A DNA stretch of 64,000 nucleotides from Clostridioides difficile ATCC 9689 = DSM 1296. GTDB taxonomy: Bacteria > Bacillota > Clostridia > Peptostreptococcales > Peptostreptococcaceae. Below, piece by piece: positions 37,792 through 46,407 of this stretch (its first letter is position 1; each line of letters starts with the position of its first letter). The position numbers and the translations under genes are program-made. The stretch lies in NCBI RefSeq assembly GCF_001077535.1, contig NZ_CP011968.1:2542001-2606000 (forward strand). The letters run 5' to 3'. The notes beneath the pieces were generated by a model, which saw only the letters and a program-made list of their open reading frames with translations, did no database searches and was not told the DNA's origin.

Positions 37792-38163
37792 TTATTCATA
37801 CTGCATTCTTTGTATTGTATTATAAAATATATCATAATCAATTACTCTAAAATCATCTTGAACACTTTCTGTCCATTTTGGAGTCTTTTTATTATTCTGA
37901 AATTTACTTGCAGTGATGATTGCTTCTTCAATTAAGGTTAAAGAGTTTATATCCAAACGATTTCCTTTCTTTAGTATAACAGTCCTGTAAGGTGTTTCAT
38001 TTGGCTTTACACTCCCATAGAGTGGATGAGATAAAAGTTCATAACCTTCATGTATCAAATCTCTACTTGCTTCTAAGATTCCAATATAAGTTGTGTCTTT
38101 AAACAAAACTTCTCTGCCTTGAACTTCTTCTTTTACTTTTGGATTATTCGTAATTATTATCAT
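37792..38163 (-). CDS. grdX: GrdX family protein
   Basis: First gene of the glycine reductase operon; 123 residues, of unknown biochemical role but regularly found with grd genes. It begins MIIITNNPKVKEEV and ends near FYNTIQRMQYE. I chose the ATG at 38163, behind GAAAGAGAG. The longer frame to 38283 runs through the riboswitch terminator and part of the aptamer, so the first 40 codons are spurious. Expression should depend on glycine through the leader. Confidence 0.88.
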   Translation of the reverse strand: MIIITNNPKVKEEVQGREVLFKDTTYIGILEASRDLIHEGYELLSHPLYGSVKPNETPYRTVILKKGNRLDINSLTLIEEAIITASKFQNNKKTPKWTESVQDDFRVIDYDIFYNTIQRMQYE

Positions 38164-38201
38164 TTTTTTACTCTCTTTCAAACTTTTATTTATTACTTGA
38201 T

Positions 38202-38247
38202 AAATAAAAAACAGGAAAAACAAATCTCCCAATTTGTCTTCCCTGTT
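38202..38247 (-). terminator. riboswitch-linked terminator before grdX
   Basis: On the minus strand AACAGG..AGACAAAT pairs with ATTTGT..CCTGTT across a short loop and is followed by TTTTTTATTT. It lies just after the glycine aptamer and before the grdX ribosome site. Confidence 0.85.
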
Positions 38248-38254
38248 AAAATCA

Positions 38255-38385
38255 TTTTCAGAGCCCCGTCCAAGTACAGTCACCTTTACCTGAGAATTTC
38301 ATCTAATCTTTTGGGTAAGTAAGATTAAACTTGTCCCTTCGGTCGCTTTTTATAAAGCAGTCTCCCATACTCTTCATCCGGATTA
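38255..38385 (-). ncRNA. glycine riboswitch
   Basis: On the minus strand the leader has GGGAGACTGC, then GACCGAAGGGACAA, then CTCAGGTAAAGGTGACTG, the conserved core blocks of a glycine aptamer. A plausible P1 is GAGTAT with GTACTT (38367-38372 and 38272-38277). I see one full aptamer, not a clear tandem pair; flanking GGACGGGGCTCTGA may be the ghost-aptamer part of a singlet. As the operon consumes glycine, an on-switch is expected. Confidence 0.9.
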
Positions 38386-38466
38386 TTATTTTTTTCAGAA
38401 AATTTAAAATTAAGCAATTTATCCTTTGTTTTCTATAAATAGCTTTTTTCTATCTCTGTTGACTTA

Positions 38467-38495
38467 AGTATATAAACATTCTATAAAATTTGCAA
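38467..38495 (-). promoter_or_regulatory. promoter of the glycine reductase operon
   Basis: Minus-strand TTGCAA (38490-38495) and TATACT (38467-38472) with a 17-base spacer. Transcription would start near 38460 and give a leader of about 300 bases containing the riboswitch. The rest of 38496-38708 is AT-rich with no gene seen. Confidence 0.75.
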
Positions 38496-38708
38496 TAGTT
38501 TTTTTATATGTATTTTGTATACATTTTTACTTTTTTTTCCAAATGTTGATATTGCATATTTCTTGTATTTTCTTTTTTTTTTAAGTACAAATCTTTTTTA
38601 GTTTATTTTATCAATTTAGTTAAAAACAAGACTATTTTCACAACAAATAATCACTTTTTATATATTTTTTAATTTTTCACTTTTATACAATAAAATTCTC
38701 ATAATTTT

Positions 38709-40403
38709 TTATAATTTGCTGTCATTTATTTCATCAAACCAAGATTTAACATCACCTATAATAGACTCAATACAGCCATCATCAAATGGAGAATACAAAT
38801 TTCCCATACTCACAATATCTAAAAATGATTTTGTTCCTCCAACTTTACAGATATTTATATAATCTTTCCATCCTGCATCTCTATCTTGAATCATTTTTTT
38901 CCAAAATTGTAACGCACAAATTTGAGCTAATACATAATCTATATAATAAAACGGATTTTTAAATATATGTCCTTGTTTAAACCACCAACAACCTCTCTCT
39001 AAAAAAGAATTATCACCATATTTTCTATGAGGTAAGTATATTTTCTCTAAAAATCTCCAGATTTCTTTTCGTTTTGACTTATCTACATTAGGATTTTTGT
39101 AAATATAGTGTTGAAATTCATCAACAATTACTCCATAAGGTATAAATTTAATTGAAGATGATAAGTGAGTGAATTTGTACTTATCTGTATCTTCTTTAAA
39201 AAATAAATCCATCCACGGCCATGTTATAAATTCCATACTCATTGAATGGATTTCACAACTATCAAGCGTTGGAAAATTAATTTCTGGCATATCAATCCAT
39301 CTAGACATATACAACTGAAATGCATGTCCTGCCTCATGTGTTAACACATCTATATCATCAGCAGTTTGATTAAAATTAGAAAAAATGAATGGTGATTTAT
39401 AATCTGGTATATAAGTACAATACCCTCCAGCTCCTTTTCCTTTCTTCGTTTCTAAATCCATAAGTTCATTTTCTAACATAAAATCAAAAAATTCATTTGT
39501 TTCTTTTGACAGTTCAGAATACATCCTTTTACCATTTTGAATTATGTATCTTGAATCTCCCTTTAAACTTGCATTTCCTGTTAAAAATTCCACGCCTTCA
39601 TCTATGTAACTTAAATATTCTAGACCAATTCTTTTAGCTTGTTTTTCATAAAGCTCATTTGCCATTGGAACAACATATTTTAGTACTTGTTTTCTAACAT
39701 TTTTTATCATATATTCTCTGTAGTCACTTCTCATCATTCTAACATACCCAAGCTCTACAAAATCTTCAAAACCTAATTTTTTAGACATCTTATCTCTAAG
39801 TTTAACCAATTTATCAAATATGTCATCAAATTTAGTTTCATTTTCTTCAAAGAAATTATAATATGCTTTGTTTGCTAATTCTCTTGTTTTTCTATTCTTA
39901 GAATACATGAATTTCCCCATACCAGATAAATTTCTTATTTTCCCATCAAACATTATCTCAGCTGAAGCTAAAAGTCTAGTATACTCTGAACACAATTTAT
40001 TTTCTTCCTGCAATTCACTTATTATTTCTTTGGAAAAACTTTTTAAAGAATACTCTACTATTGTGAAAAATTGCTCTCCAAACTCTTTTATCAAATCATA
40101 TTTAAATTTTGAATTTACAATGGCATTATAAAAATATGAATTTAATTCTTCATACAAAGGCATATATTCATCCCAATAATTTTTTTCTTCTTTGTAGAAT
40201 TTATTAAATGTGTCTGTACTATATCTTATCGAAGCTATATTTGACAACGTTTCTATTTTATTTCTTAATAAATTAATCTTATGTATATTTTTTTGTTGCT
40301 CTTTATAATTACGAGAATTATTTATATCTTCTACACAACTCAAAAACTCTTTTTTCATACTATTATAATTGGGTCTTTCATACTTAAACTCTGAAAACTT
40401 CAT
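38709..40403 (-). CDS. M3-family oligoendopeptidase F-like metallopeptidase
   Basis: Cytoplasmic zinc peptidase of 564 residues that would trim oligopeptides. The zinc motif HEAGH is at 356-360 with the following FQLYMSRW, and a later E (CEIHSMSMEF) suits the third ligand. Length and sequence match the PepF/M3 group. ATG with an AGGAGTG site. Its neighbour is the grd operon, in keeping with peptide fermentation, but it is a separate unit. Confidence 0.88.
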   Translation of the reverse strand: MKFSEFKYERPNYNSMKKEFLSCVEDINNSRNYKEQQKNIHKINLLRNKIETLSNIASIRYSTDTFNKFYKEEKNYWDEYMPLYEELNSYFYNAIVNSKFKYDLIKEFGEQFFTIVEYSLKSFSKEIISELQEENKLCSEYTRLLASAEIMFDGKIRNLSGMGKFMYSKNRKTRELANKAYYNFFEENETKFDDIFDKLVKLRDKMSKKLGFEDFVELGYVRMMRSDYREYMIKNVRKQVLKYVVPMANELYEKQAKRIGLEYLSYIDEGVEFLTGNASLKGDSRYIIQNGKRMYSELSKETNEFFDFMLENELMDLETKKGKGAGGYCTYIPDYKSPFIFSNFNQTADDIDVLTHEAGHAFQLYMSRWIDMPEINFPTLDSCEIHSMSMEFITWPWMDLFFKEDTDKYKFTHLSSSIKFIPYGVIVDEFQHYIYKNPNVDKSKRKEIWRFLEKIYLPHRKYGDNSFLERGCWWFKQGHIFKNPFYYIDYVLAQICALQFWKKMIQDRDAGWKDYINICKVGGTKSFLDIVSMGNLYSPFDDGCIESIIGDVKSWFDEINDSKL

Positions 40404-40845
40404 TTAAAGCACTCCTTTACAACTTTACTTTATTGTATTTATAAATATAGATTTACATGTACTATGTAATACTCTTTTATAAATTATTATATATATCAAA
40501 TATTCTTTATATTATAATCATGTTGAATAATAACATATGATTAATGGAATTACAATATTTTATAACACAAAACTAACTAATATAACAAATTACCATCAGT
40601 CTATTTATTCAAACTTCTAACTATATAATATACATTTATTTATATTAACAATGCAAACGATACCATTATTTGTAATTAAGAATTTTGGAATTATTGATTA
40701 CAAAGTTTTTACATTCTCATCTCACATAAGTAATATTTTTATCAAAAAATTAATATTATTAAACTTTATAAATTACTTATCTCTTGATATAATAGTATAC
40801 AAAACAAACCATATTTCCCACTGAAACTTTGTTCAACACTAGCTG
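40404..40845. other. intergenic region between M3 peptidase and HAD gene
   Basis: AT-rich divergent promoter region without a gene. On the plus strand an extended -10 TGATATAAT lies at 40785-40793 with no clear -35; it could drive the HAD gene. Confidence 0.4.
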
Positions 40846-40859
40846 TGTCAACGTTTTCA
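40846..40859 (+). promoter_or_regulatory. cre-like site before the HAD phosphatase gene
   Basis: TGTCAACGTTTTCA matches the CcpA consensus TGWAANCGNTNWCA at 13 of 14 positions. It lies between the -10 element and the start codon, a position suited to repression. Confidence 0.5.
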
Positions 40860-40895
40860 CAGGAAATTTGAGTATATAATTTATTGGAGGTTGAT

Positions 40896-41717
40896 ATGTA
40901 CAAATTAATCGCACTAGACATTGATGGAACAATATTAAATACACAAAAAAGGATTACTCCTGAAGTCTTTGAGTCCATTCAGGAGGCAAAAAGGGCTGGG
41001 GCAAAAGTAGTTATAACAACAGGCAGACCTCTTCCTGGTGTAAAAGAACTTCTAAATCAACTAAATTTAACAGATGAAGGTGATTATGTTATATGCTTTA
41101 ATGGAGCAATTATTCAAGAAGTTAAAAGTGAGAAAATCATACATGATGTAGAAATGAGTTTAGATGATTTTGATTTTATATATAATAACGTTTGTAAAAA
41201 ATATAAGACTAAAATACACATAAATACAATGACAAATTTAATTACACCAAATGAAACGCCTGGCAAATATACACTTCATGAAGCGAAATTAAATAATATA
41301 GAAGTCAAATATATACAAAAAGATAAAATTGATGAATCTATTAAAATCTGTAAAATTATGATAGTTGATGAACCAGAAAGATTGGAAGAAATCATACAGC
41401 AACTACCTAAAAATTTATTCAATAAATATACTATAGTAAGGTCTGCTCCTTTTTATCTAGAATTTTTAGGTAAAACTACTAATAAAGGAACTGCTCTTAA
41501 AACATTATGTATGAATCTAAATATACCTATAGAAAATGCTATTGCTGTTGGCGATGAAGAAAATGACCAACATATGATAAAGTATGCAGGTCTTGGTGTG
41601 GCTATGGGGAATGCACGTAATAGTATAAAGGAAATTGCAGATTATGTTACTGATACTAATAATGAAAATGGAGTTGCAAAGGTTATAAATAAATATATAC
41701 TTAATAAGGCTATCTAA
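40896..41717 (+). CDS. Cof-type HAD-superfamily phosphatase
   Basis: Cytoplasmic HAD-IIB phosphatase of 273 residues, probably acting on sugar phosphates or flavin/PLP-type phosphates. The nucleophile and acid/base are D8 and D10 in LDIDGTI. Motif II is TTGRP and the final motif is GDEENDQHMI. I chose the ATG at 40896 behind GGAGGTTGAT; an upstream TTG lies inside the ribosome site. Substrate unknown. Confidence 0.9.
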   Translation: MYKLIALDIDGTILNTQKRITPEVFESIQEAKRAGAKVVITTGRPLPGVKELLNQLNLTDEGDYVICFNGAIIQEVKSEKIIHDVEMSLDDFDFIYNNVCKKYKTKIHINTMTNLITPNETPGKYTLHEAKLNNIEVKYIQKDKIDESIKICKIMIVDEPERLEEIIQQLPKNLFNKYTIVRSAPFYLEFLGKTTNKGTALKTLCMNLNIPIENAIAVGDEENDQHMIKYAGLGVAMGNARNSIKEIADYVTDTNNENGVAKVINKYILNKAI

Positions 41718-41727
41718 TCATCTAAAA

Positions 41728-41839
41728 AAAACTAAAAATATACCTTTAGATTTAAATACTTTTCACATCCCTACTCTATACTAATTTATATAGTATGGAT
41801 ATTACCTATCATTTTTATCTAAAGGTCATTTTTAGTTTT
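41728..41839. terminator. long inverted repeat between HAD and saoL genes
   Basis: Arms AAAACTAAAAATATACCTTT(AGAT) and ATCTAAAGGTCATTTTTAG(TTTT) form a stem of about 23 bp with two mismatches around a 65-base loop. It sits at the end of two convergent genes and is T-rich on both outgoing sides, so it probably serves both. Confidence 0.65.
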
Positions 41840-41853
41840 TCATATATGTATAT

Positions 41854-42495
41854 CTATGATAGTACCTTTTGTTTGAGTTTAAATATTTTATATGATTCTA
41901 CTATTGCCTCATTAATATCTAAACAATATATATCTTCATCATCAGATAATCCCGCTTCGTTTGTCCAAGCATCAAAATCACTCTTCGTCCAGAAGAAATT
42001 CATTATATTTCAGCAACTAGCAGCCCAATTTAGATGCTTATCAAGATTTATATGAAGCACTCTTAAGTTTGGATTATTCACATACTCAATCTTTTCATTT
42101 TTTATAATTACTTCTATTTCCTTACCTGTAGCACTACAAATAGAGTTTATTTTTATATCTTGGTTGAATGTGCAAGAGGTTCCTATAGCATCTATAGCAC
42201 ACATTGCACTGAAACTTCTATTATCTCTCAAAGTTACTTTATGATTTGTTGGCAATGCTGATACAGGATATATAAAATTTATACTATTCCCATCAACAAC
42301 CATTATATTTTTATAAATAAAATATTGTAGTGTCCTTTCTATATATTCTTTTTCTATATTCAACTTTTTACTTACATATTCAGTCACTTCTTGAAGTGTA
42401 ACACTAGAACCTTTATCTATTATCATATCCATAATAGAGATTCTTATTTTCTGTTGTGTATTATTCAAACTATTGTATTTTTCTATTTGACTCAT
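41854..42495 (-). CDS. saoL: MerB-like organometal lyase, selenoprotein
   Basis: Predicted to cleave carbon-metal bonds, like alkylmercury lyase MerB. The frame is open for 161 codons, meets TGA at 42010-42012, and stays open for 51 more codons to a TAG. Reading TGA as Sec gives 213 residues with C161-U162. Alignment by eye to MerB puts C99 (in AMCAIDAIG) on catalytic C96, D102 on D99, and U162 on catalytic C159 (both followed by a near FF pair). The C-terminal part (DEDIYCLDINEAIVESYKIF) also matches MerB, which argues against a chance extension. A hairpin (CTTC-TGGAC-GAAG) starts 14 bases after TGA, where a bacterial SECIS is expected. Last gene of the sao operon. The true substrate is unknown. 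Confidence 0.88.
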
Positions 42496-42507
42496 GTCTA
42501 CTCCTCT

Positions 42508-43260
42508 TTAAACTTCATAACACTTTGATAAAGTATCAGTTAATTTGTTTTTGTACTCTTCATATTTTTGGCTTCCTCTAATTCTAGGTCTTGGAATATC
42601 TATATTTATATCATCAATAATTCTTCCTTTATCTCTCGACATTACTATAACTCTATCACTCATATATACAGCTTCATCAACATCATGAGTTACCATTAAT
42701 GCAGTTATTTTCTTCTTTATCCATATTCGTTCTAGCTCTTCCTGTAAATTTTGTCTCATTTGAAAATCTACAGCTCCTAATGGTTCATCCATTAGTAATA
42801 CCTCTGGATTACATGCTAAAGCTCTTATCATGGCCACTCTTTGTTTCATTCCTCCAGATAATTGATGCGGAAACAGTTTTTCTTTTCCTTTCAAGTCTGA
42901 CATAACCAAAAGTTCTTCTAGCATTTCTTCTCTTTTTTCTTTTGGTATTTTCTGCTGTTTCATAGGAAATAGAACATTACCTCTTATAGTTTTCCAAGGA
43001 AATAAAGCATAATTTTGAAATATAAAAGCTCTATCTATGCCCGGTTTTTTAACTCTTTTATCATTTATAAAAACATCTCCACGTTCTGATTTTTGAAACC
43101 CACCTATTATAGTAAGTAAAGTTGTTTTTCCACAACCTGATGGTCCTAAAAGACAGACAAATTGTCCATCATCTATATCCATACTTATATCTTCTAAAAC
43201 CTTTGTATGTACTCTATTATTTACAAATGTCTTATTTATATCCCTTACACTTAACTTCAT
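42508..43260 (-). CDS. saoA: ABC transporter ATP-binding protein of the Sao system
   Basis: ATPase of 250 residues of the nitrate/sulfonate (SsuB/TauB-like) type. Walker A GPSGCGKTT, signature LSGGMKQR, Walker B VLLMDEPLGAVD, and the H-loop in VTHDVDEAV are all present. I chose the ATG at 43260, whose A overlaps the TAA of the permease gene (TAATG) behind a GGAGG; the longer frame starts within saoP. It would drive transport by the Sec-containing permease. Confidence 0.9.
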   Translation of the reverse strand: MKLSVRDINKTFVNNRVHTKVLEDISMDIDDGQFVCLLGPSGCGKTTLLTIIGGFQKSERGDVFINDKRVKKPGIDRAFIFQNYALFPWKTIRGNVLFPMKQQKIPKEKREEMLEELLVMSDLKGKEKLFPHQLSGGMKQRVAMIRALACNPEVLLMDEPLGAVDFQMRQNLQEELERIWIKKKITALMVTHDVDEAVYMSDRVIVMSRDKGRIIDDINIDIPRPRIRGSQKYEEYKNKLTDTLSKCYEV

Positions 43261-44066
43261 TAATCTGCAAACCTCCATCTACAAAGGATTTTATTTATAA
43301 ACTTTAATACCCTATCTATTATAAATCCTATTAAAGCTGCAAATATCATAAGCCCAATTAATACATCTGTATGCATTAATGTTTGAGCTTGTACCATTGA
43401 GTAACCGAGACCGGCACTCGTAGCTATAAACTCGGCTCAGATAACAGACATCCATCCTGTACTTATAGCAATCCTTGAACCAGTTAGTATATCTGGAAGA
43501 GATGCGGGAACAATTACATTTGTAAATATCACAATTGGCGATGCTCCCATACTTCTAGCTGCATTATAATAATCCTTTGATATTGCTCTTACTCCTTGAA
43601 TAGTATTTAAAATTATAGGGAAAACCCCTGAAAAAGCTATTAAAAATATTGTTGGACCATCTCCTATACCAAACCATACTATAGTAAGAGGAACCCATGC
43701 CATTATTGGAACTTGCCTTACAGAATCTACTACTGGAGATAAAACCCTTTCAAAAGTTTTAGAAAATCCCATAATAAATCCTATTGGAAGCCCAAACAAT
43801 AATGCATACATAAAACCTTTAAGTACTCTCTGCAATGTTATAAAAAGATTAGTGACTGTCTCTGCATCTGTCACACAGAAAAAGAAACCTTTTATTACAT
43901 CTACTGGCATTGGAAGTAACAAAGAACTCCCTATATCTTTTGCTGCAAAATGCCAGACTAAAAATATAATAACTAATAGTATTATTTTATATAAAATATC
44001 CATACTACCATCAGTTTTTTTCTTAGTTAATCTATCGCTTTTATCTTTAGAAATTTTAATTTCCAA
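43260..44066 (-). CDS. saoP: ABC transporter permease, selenoprotein
   Basis: Membrane permease of 268 residues of the SsuC/TauC type. The frame ends at TGA (43437-43439) after 209 codons but continues for 58 more codons. Those encode exactly the missing permease C-terminus (AEFIATSAGLGYSM, then a final membrane helix ending CRWRFAD). Ordinary homologues have a small residue where this has U210 in WMSVIUAEF. The segment after TGA can pair (CCGAG with CTCGG), a plausible SECIS. The start is TTG at 44066 behind GGAGG, 40 bases inside the end of saoB, so the two are coupled. Sec in a membrane permease is very unusual. Confidence 0.87.
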
Positions 44067-44824
44067 TTGCTTATTTCCTCCATATCTATATTTCTTATAT
44101 TCCTGTACTCTTTTAATACTTTCTTAAATGTAGCTTTATTCTTTAAAGCATCAACGCTTTTATTGTAAAGTGTTATAAAATCACTATATGCTTTACTTTT
44201 TTTAAACTCTTTATTTACAACTAATACATAGGTATCATAATCTCCTAATTTAGTTGTAGATTTTCTTTTACCCTCTAACCCAATTGACTTTATGCAATCT
44301 ATTACAACACCATCTACTAAATTACTTTCTAATCCATATGCTAGTGCAGTCCCTAATAAGGGAGCTACTTCCACATTCTTGTAGTATTTTTTAACCAATT
44401 CTGACTGGTAATCTCTATTTTGAATGACTCCTATCTTTTCAGGATTATTATCACTTAATAGAAATATATCAGAATTTTGAACTACAGTACCAACAATTTC
44501 AAATCCACTATTTACATTTACATATTGTTTTGCAGCATCTTTACATATGATTGCTATATCTATTTCCTCTGAACTCAGAGCCCACTGCATTGTACTTGCT
44601 CAGCAATCATTAATTGTAAAAATATCCATTATATCACTTACTTTTATATTTTCAAAGTAGTCTCTATTTACCATATAATTTATTACAAAACCAGAGGTAT
44701 CATCAGATACCCCTATTCTTAATTTTCCTTTTATTTCTTCTTTATCTTCAAAATTAAAAAATATTATAAATATACTTCCCAAAATAATGATAAAAAGTAT
44801 TATTATATTTTTCATATTCTCCAT
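44027..44824 (-). CDS. saoB: ABC substrate-binding-like selenoprotein
   Basis: Protein of 265 residues with an N-terminal membrane anchor (about 4-24), then a periplasmic-binding-protein-like domain facing outside. TGA at 44600-44602 interrupts the frame at codon 75. Read as Sec it gives NDC74-U75-ASTMQWAL; in related binding proteins this part contacts ligand. A hairpin CTCTG-AGTT-CAGAG begins 19 bases after TGA, well placed for a bacterial SECIS. The C-U pair should bind soft metals or metalloids tightly. It follows a conventional lipoprotein binding protein by 4 bases and overlaps saoP by 40. The start could also be the ATG at 44815. Confidence 0.86.
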
Positions 44825-44828
44825 TTAT

Positions 44829-45920
44829 TTATAATACCTTTGCTTTCCAGTCTTCATAACTCATACCTTCAGGAAACTCTGGGTTAACTTTTTCTTTTAT
44901 AAATTTGTCAAAATCATCAGCTCCACAAGAGTCCAATAAGCTTGTATCAATCGTATCTTCATATTTAGGTATATCATCTAAAGCCTTTAAATCTTTATAC
45001 ATTTGTAAATTATTTTTATATTCTTCACCTGTAACTTTCCAAGTAAGAGTTCTACCTTCTCCAACAGTCTTCTTATAGATAGTTCTAAGTGCAACTTCTT
45101 CTTCTACATTATAATATTTTGCAAATATTTTAGCTGCTTCAGCTGGATTTGTATATATATATTCTATTGCTTTTGTATGTGCTAGAACCAATTTTTTTGC
45201 TAAATCTGGATGTTCTTTTATAAAGTTTTTGTTTAATGAGAATGAACAACAGTTATATTCTTTGCCATTAGCTTTTTCTTTATATTGAGTAGATGCTATT
45301 ATTTTTCCTGCACCGTCATTTTCAGCTACAGAACCCCAAGGGTCACAAGATGTAAAAGCTTGAATTTTCCCAGTTTTAAGAGCTAAATATTTATCTTTGT
45401 CTGAATCCATATTTACAACTTCATATTTTGATGGGTCAGTTGGTAGACCTGTTTCTGGACCATAATCACTTGTCCATAAGAAATCACTCATATCTGTTGC
45501 AATTTTTTTACCTATTAAATCTTTAGGTTCTTTTATATCTTTTGAAACTATTAAATATTCAGAACCACCAGTATGGTTGTTAGCTGCTATTGTTATTGGC
45601 GAACCCTTAGGTATTGCTCCAACTAACCCCTTAGTTCCTATGTAACCTGCATCCATTTTTCCTGCTGCCATAGCTTCAGGAACTTTACCATTTCCAACAG
45701 TTTTTACATTAAGACCTAAATCTTTATATATTCCTGCCGATTCTGCTACTGGTCCCGCAGTCATATGGTCACAATTATAATAACCTACTGTTATTGTATA
45801 ATCATCTTTTCCAGTTTTTGCTTCTTCTTTTTCTTTTGGTTTACTACTACATCCTGTTAATATAGATGTACCCATTACACCAAATAAGATTAATGCTTGA
45901 ATCTTCTTAGATAATTTCAT
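44829..45920 (-). CDS. Cys-rich ABC substrate-binding lipoprotein of the Sao operon
   Basis: Extracellular binding lipoprotein of 363 residues: signal peptide with lipobox LTGC (lipid Cys24), a charged linker, then an SsuA/TauA-like domain. It has five further cysteines (C50, C192, C224, C225, C332), notably GYYNCDHM near the start and a vicinal pair NCCS. This is many for an exported protein of this type and fits a thiol-binding ligand such as an organometal. I believe some databases name it SaoX, but I am not sure enough to use the symbol. AGGTGGG site before the ATG. Confidence 0.85.
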   Translation of the reverse strand: MKLSKKIQALILFGVMGTSILTGCSSKPKEKEEAKTGKDDYTITVGYYNCDHMTAGPVAESAGIYKDLGLNVKTVGNGKVPEAMAAGKMDAGYIGTKGLVGAIPKGSPITIAANNHTGGSEYLIVSKDIKEPKDLIGKKIATDMSDFLWTSDYGPETGLPTDPSKYEVVNMDSDKDKYLALKTGKIQAFTSCDPWGSVAENDGAGKIIASTQYKEKANGKEYNCCSFSLNKNFIKEHPDLAKKLVLAHTKAIEYIYTNPAEAAKIFAKYYNVEEEVALRTIYKKTVGEGRTLTWKVTGEEYKNNLQMYKDLKALDDIPKYEDTIDTSLLDSCGADDFDKFIKEKVNPEFPEGMSYEDWKAKVL

Positions 45921-45948
45921 ATAAATTTCCCACCTTTATGTATTATTT

Positions 45949-46407
45949 TTAGCAACATTTGTCCATATCTTCGCCAAATAAATCAACAAATTTTTTACCC
46001 TCTACTCTGTAAATAGCATATCCTACATTACCATTTTTAGACCCTGATACAATTACTTCTATTGGTGCTTTATCATCAATATTTTTAAAGGTTATCGTTT
46101 GATTCTCTATAGGTGCTGGTATTGGCTTTGTTATATAGTGGCTATTTTTATCAGAAACTACGACTACCATTTCATTTGAATTATTGCTTTTTTTATATAT
46201 AACTACTAAATCTTTTTTTCCATCATTATTTAAGTCTTCTTCAGCACAAGTTATTATGTCTTCTTTATAATTTTTTCTAAAATATTCTAATGTTTCTTTA
46301 TTCACATTTGGAATAGAAGCATCTTCTTTGATGTTATCATCAACTATTTTTGATAAAATGATTAACACAACTACTATACAGGATATTATAACTATCTTTT
46401 TAAGCAT
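45949..46407 (-). CDS. saoC: membrane-anchored protein ending in Cys-Cys
   Basis: 152-residue protein with an N-terminal anchor (about 4-20), an outward domain with a calcium-binding-like loop (DLNNDGKKDLVV), a single inner Cys54 (IITCAEED), and the C-terminus MDKCC, the last two residues being cysteines. A C-terminal vicinal pair could receive or hand over a metal. It overlaps the end of saoE by 8 bases and precedes the binding lipoprotein. The name follows public Sao annotation as I remember it; no function is proven. Confidence 0.8.
   Translation of the reverse strand: MLKKIVIISCIVVVLIILSKIVDDNIKEDASIPNVNKETLEYFRKNYKEDIITCAEEDLNNDGKKDLVVIYKKSNNSNEMVVVVSDKNSHYITKPIPAPIENQTITFKNIDDKAPIEVIVSGSKNGNVGYAIYRVEGKKFVDLFGEDMDKCC

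Noticed and set aside
40766-40978. 70-residue minus-strand frame across the HAD gene start
   Set aside because: Overlaps the promoter, cre-like site and start of the HAD gene, with no ribosome site.
42010-44602. Stop codons in saoL, saoP and saoB taken as frameshift or nonsense pseudogenes
   Set aside because: Each break is a single in-frame TGA, no frame change is needed, the post-TGA sequence completes the expected family, and the same organism uses TGA as Sec in grdA and grdB. Three decayed genes in one tight operon all with TGA is far less likely.
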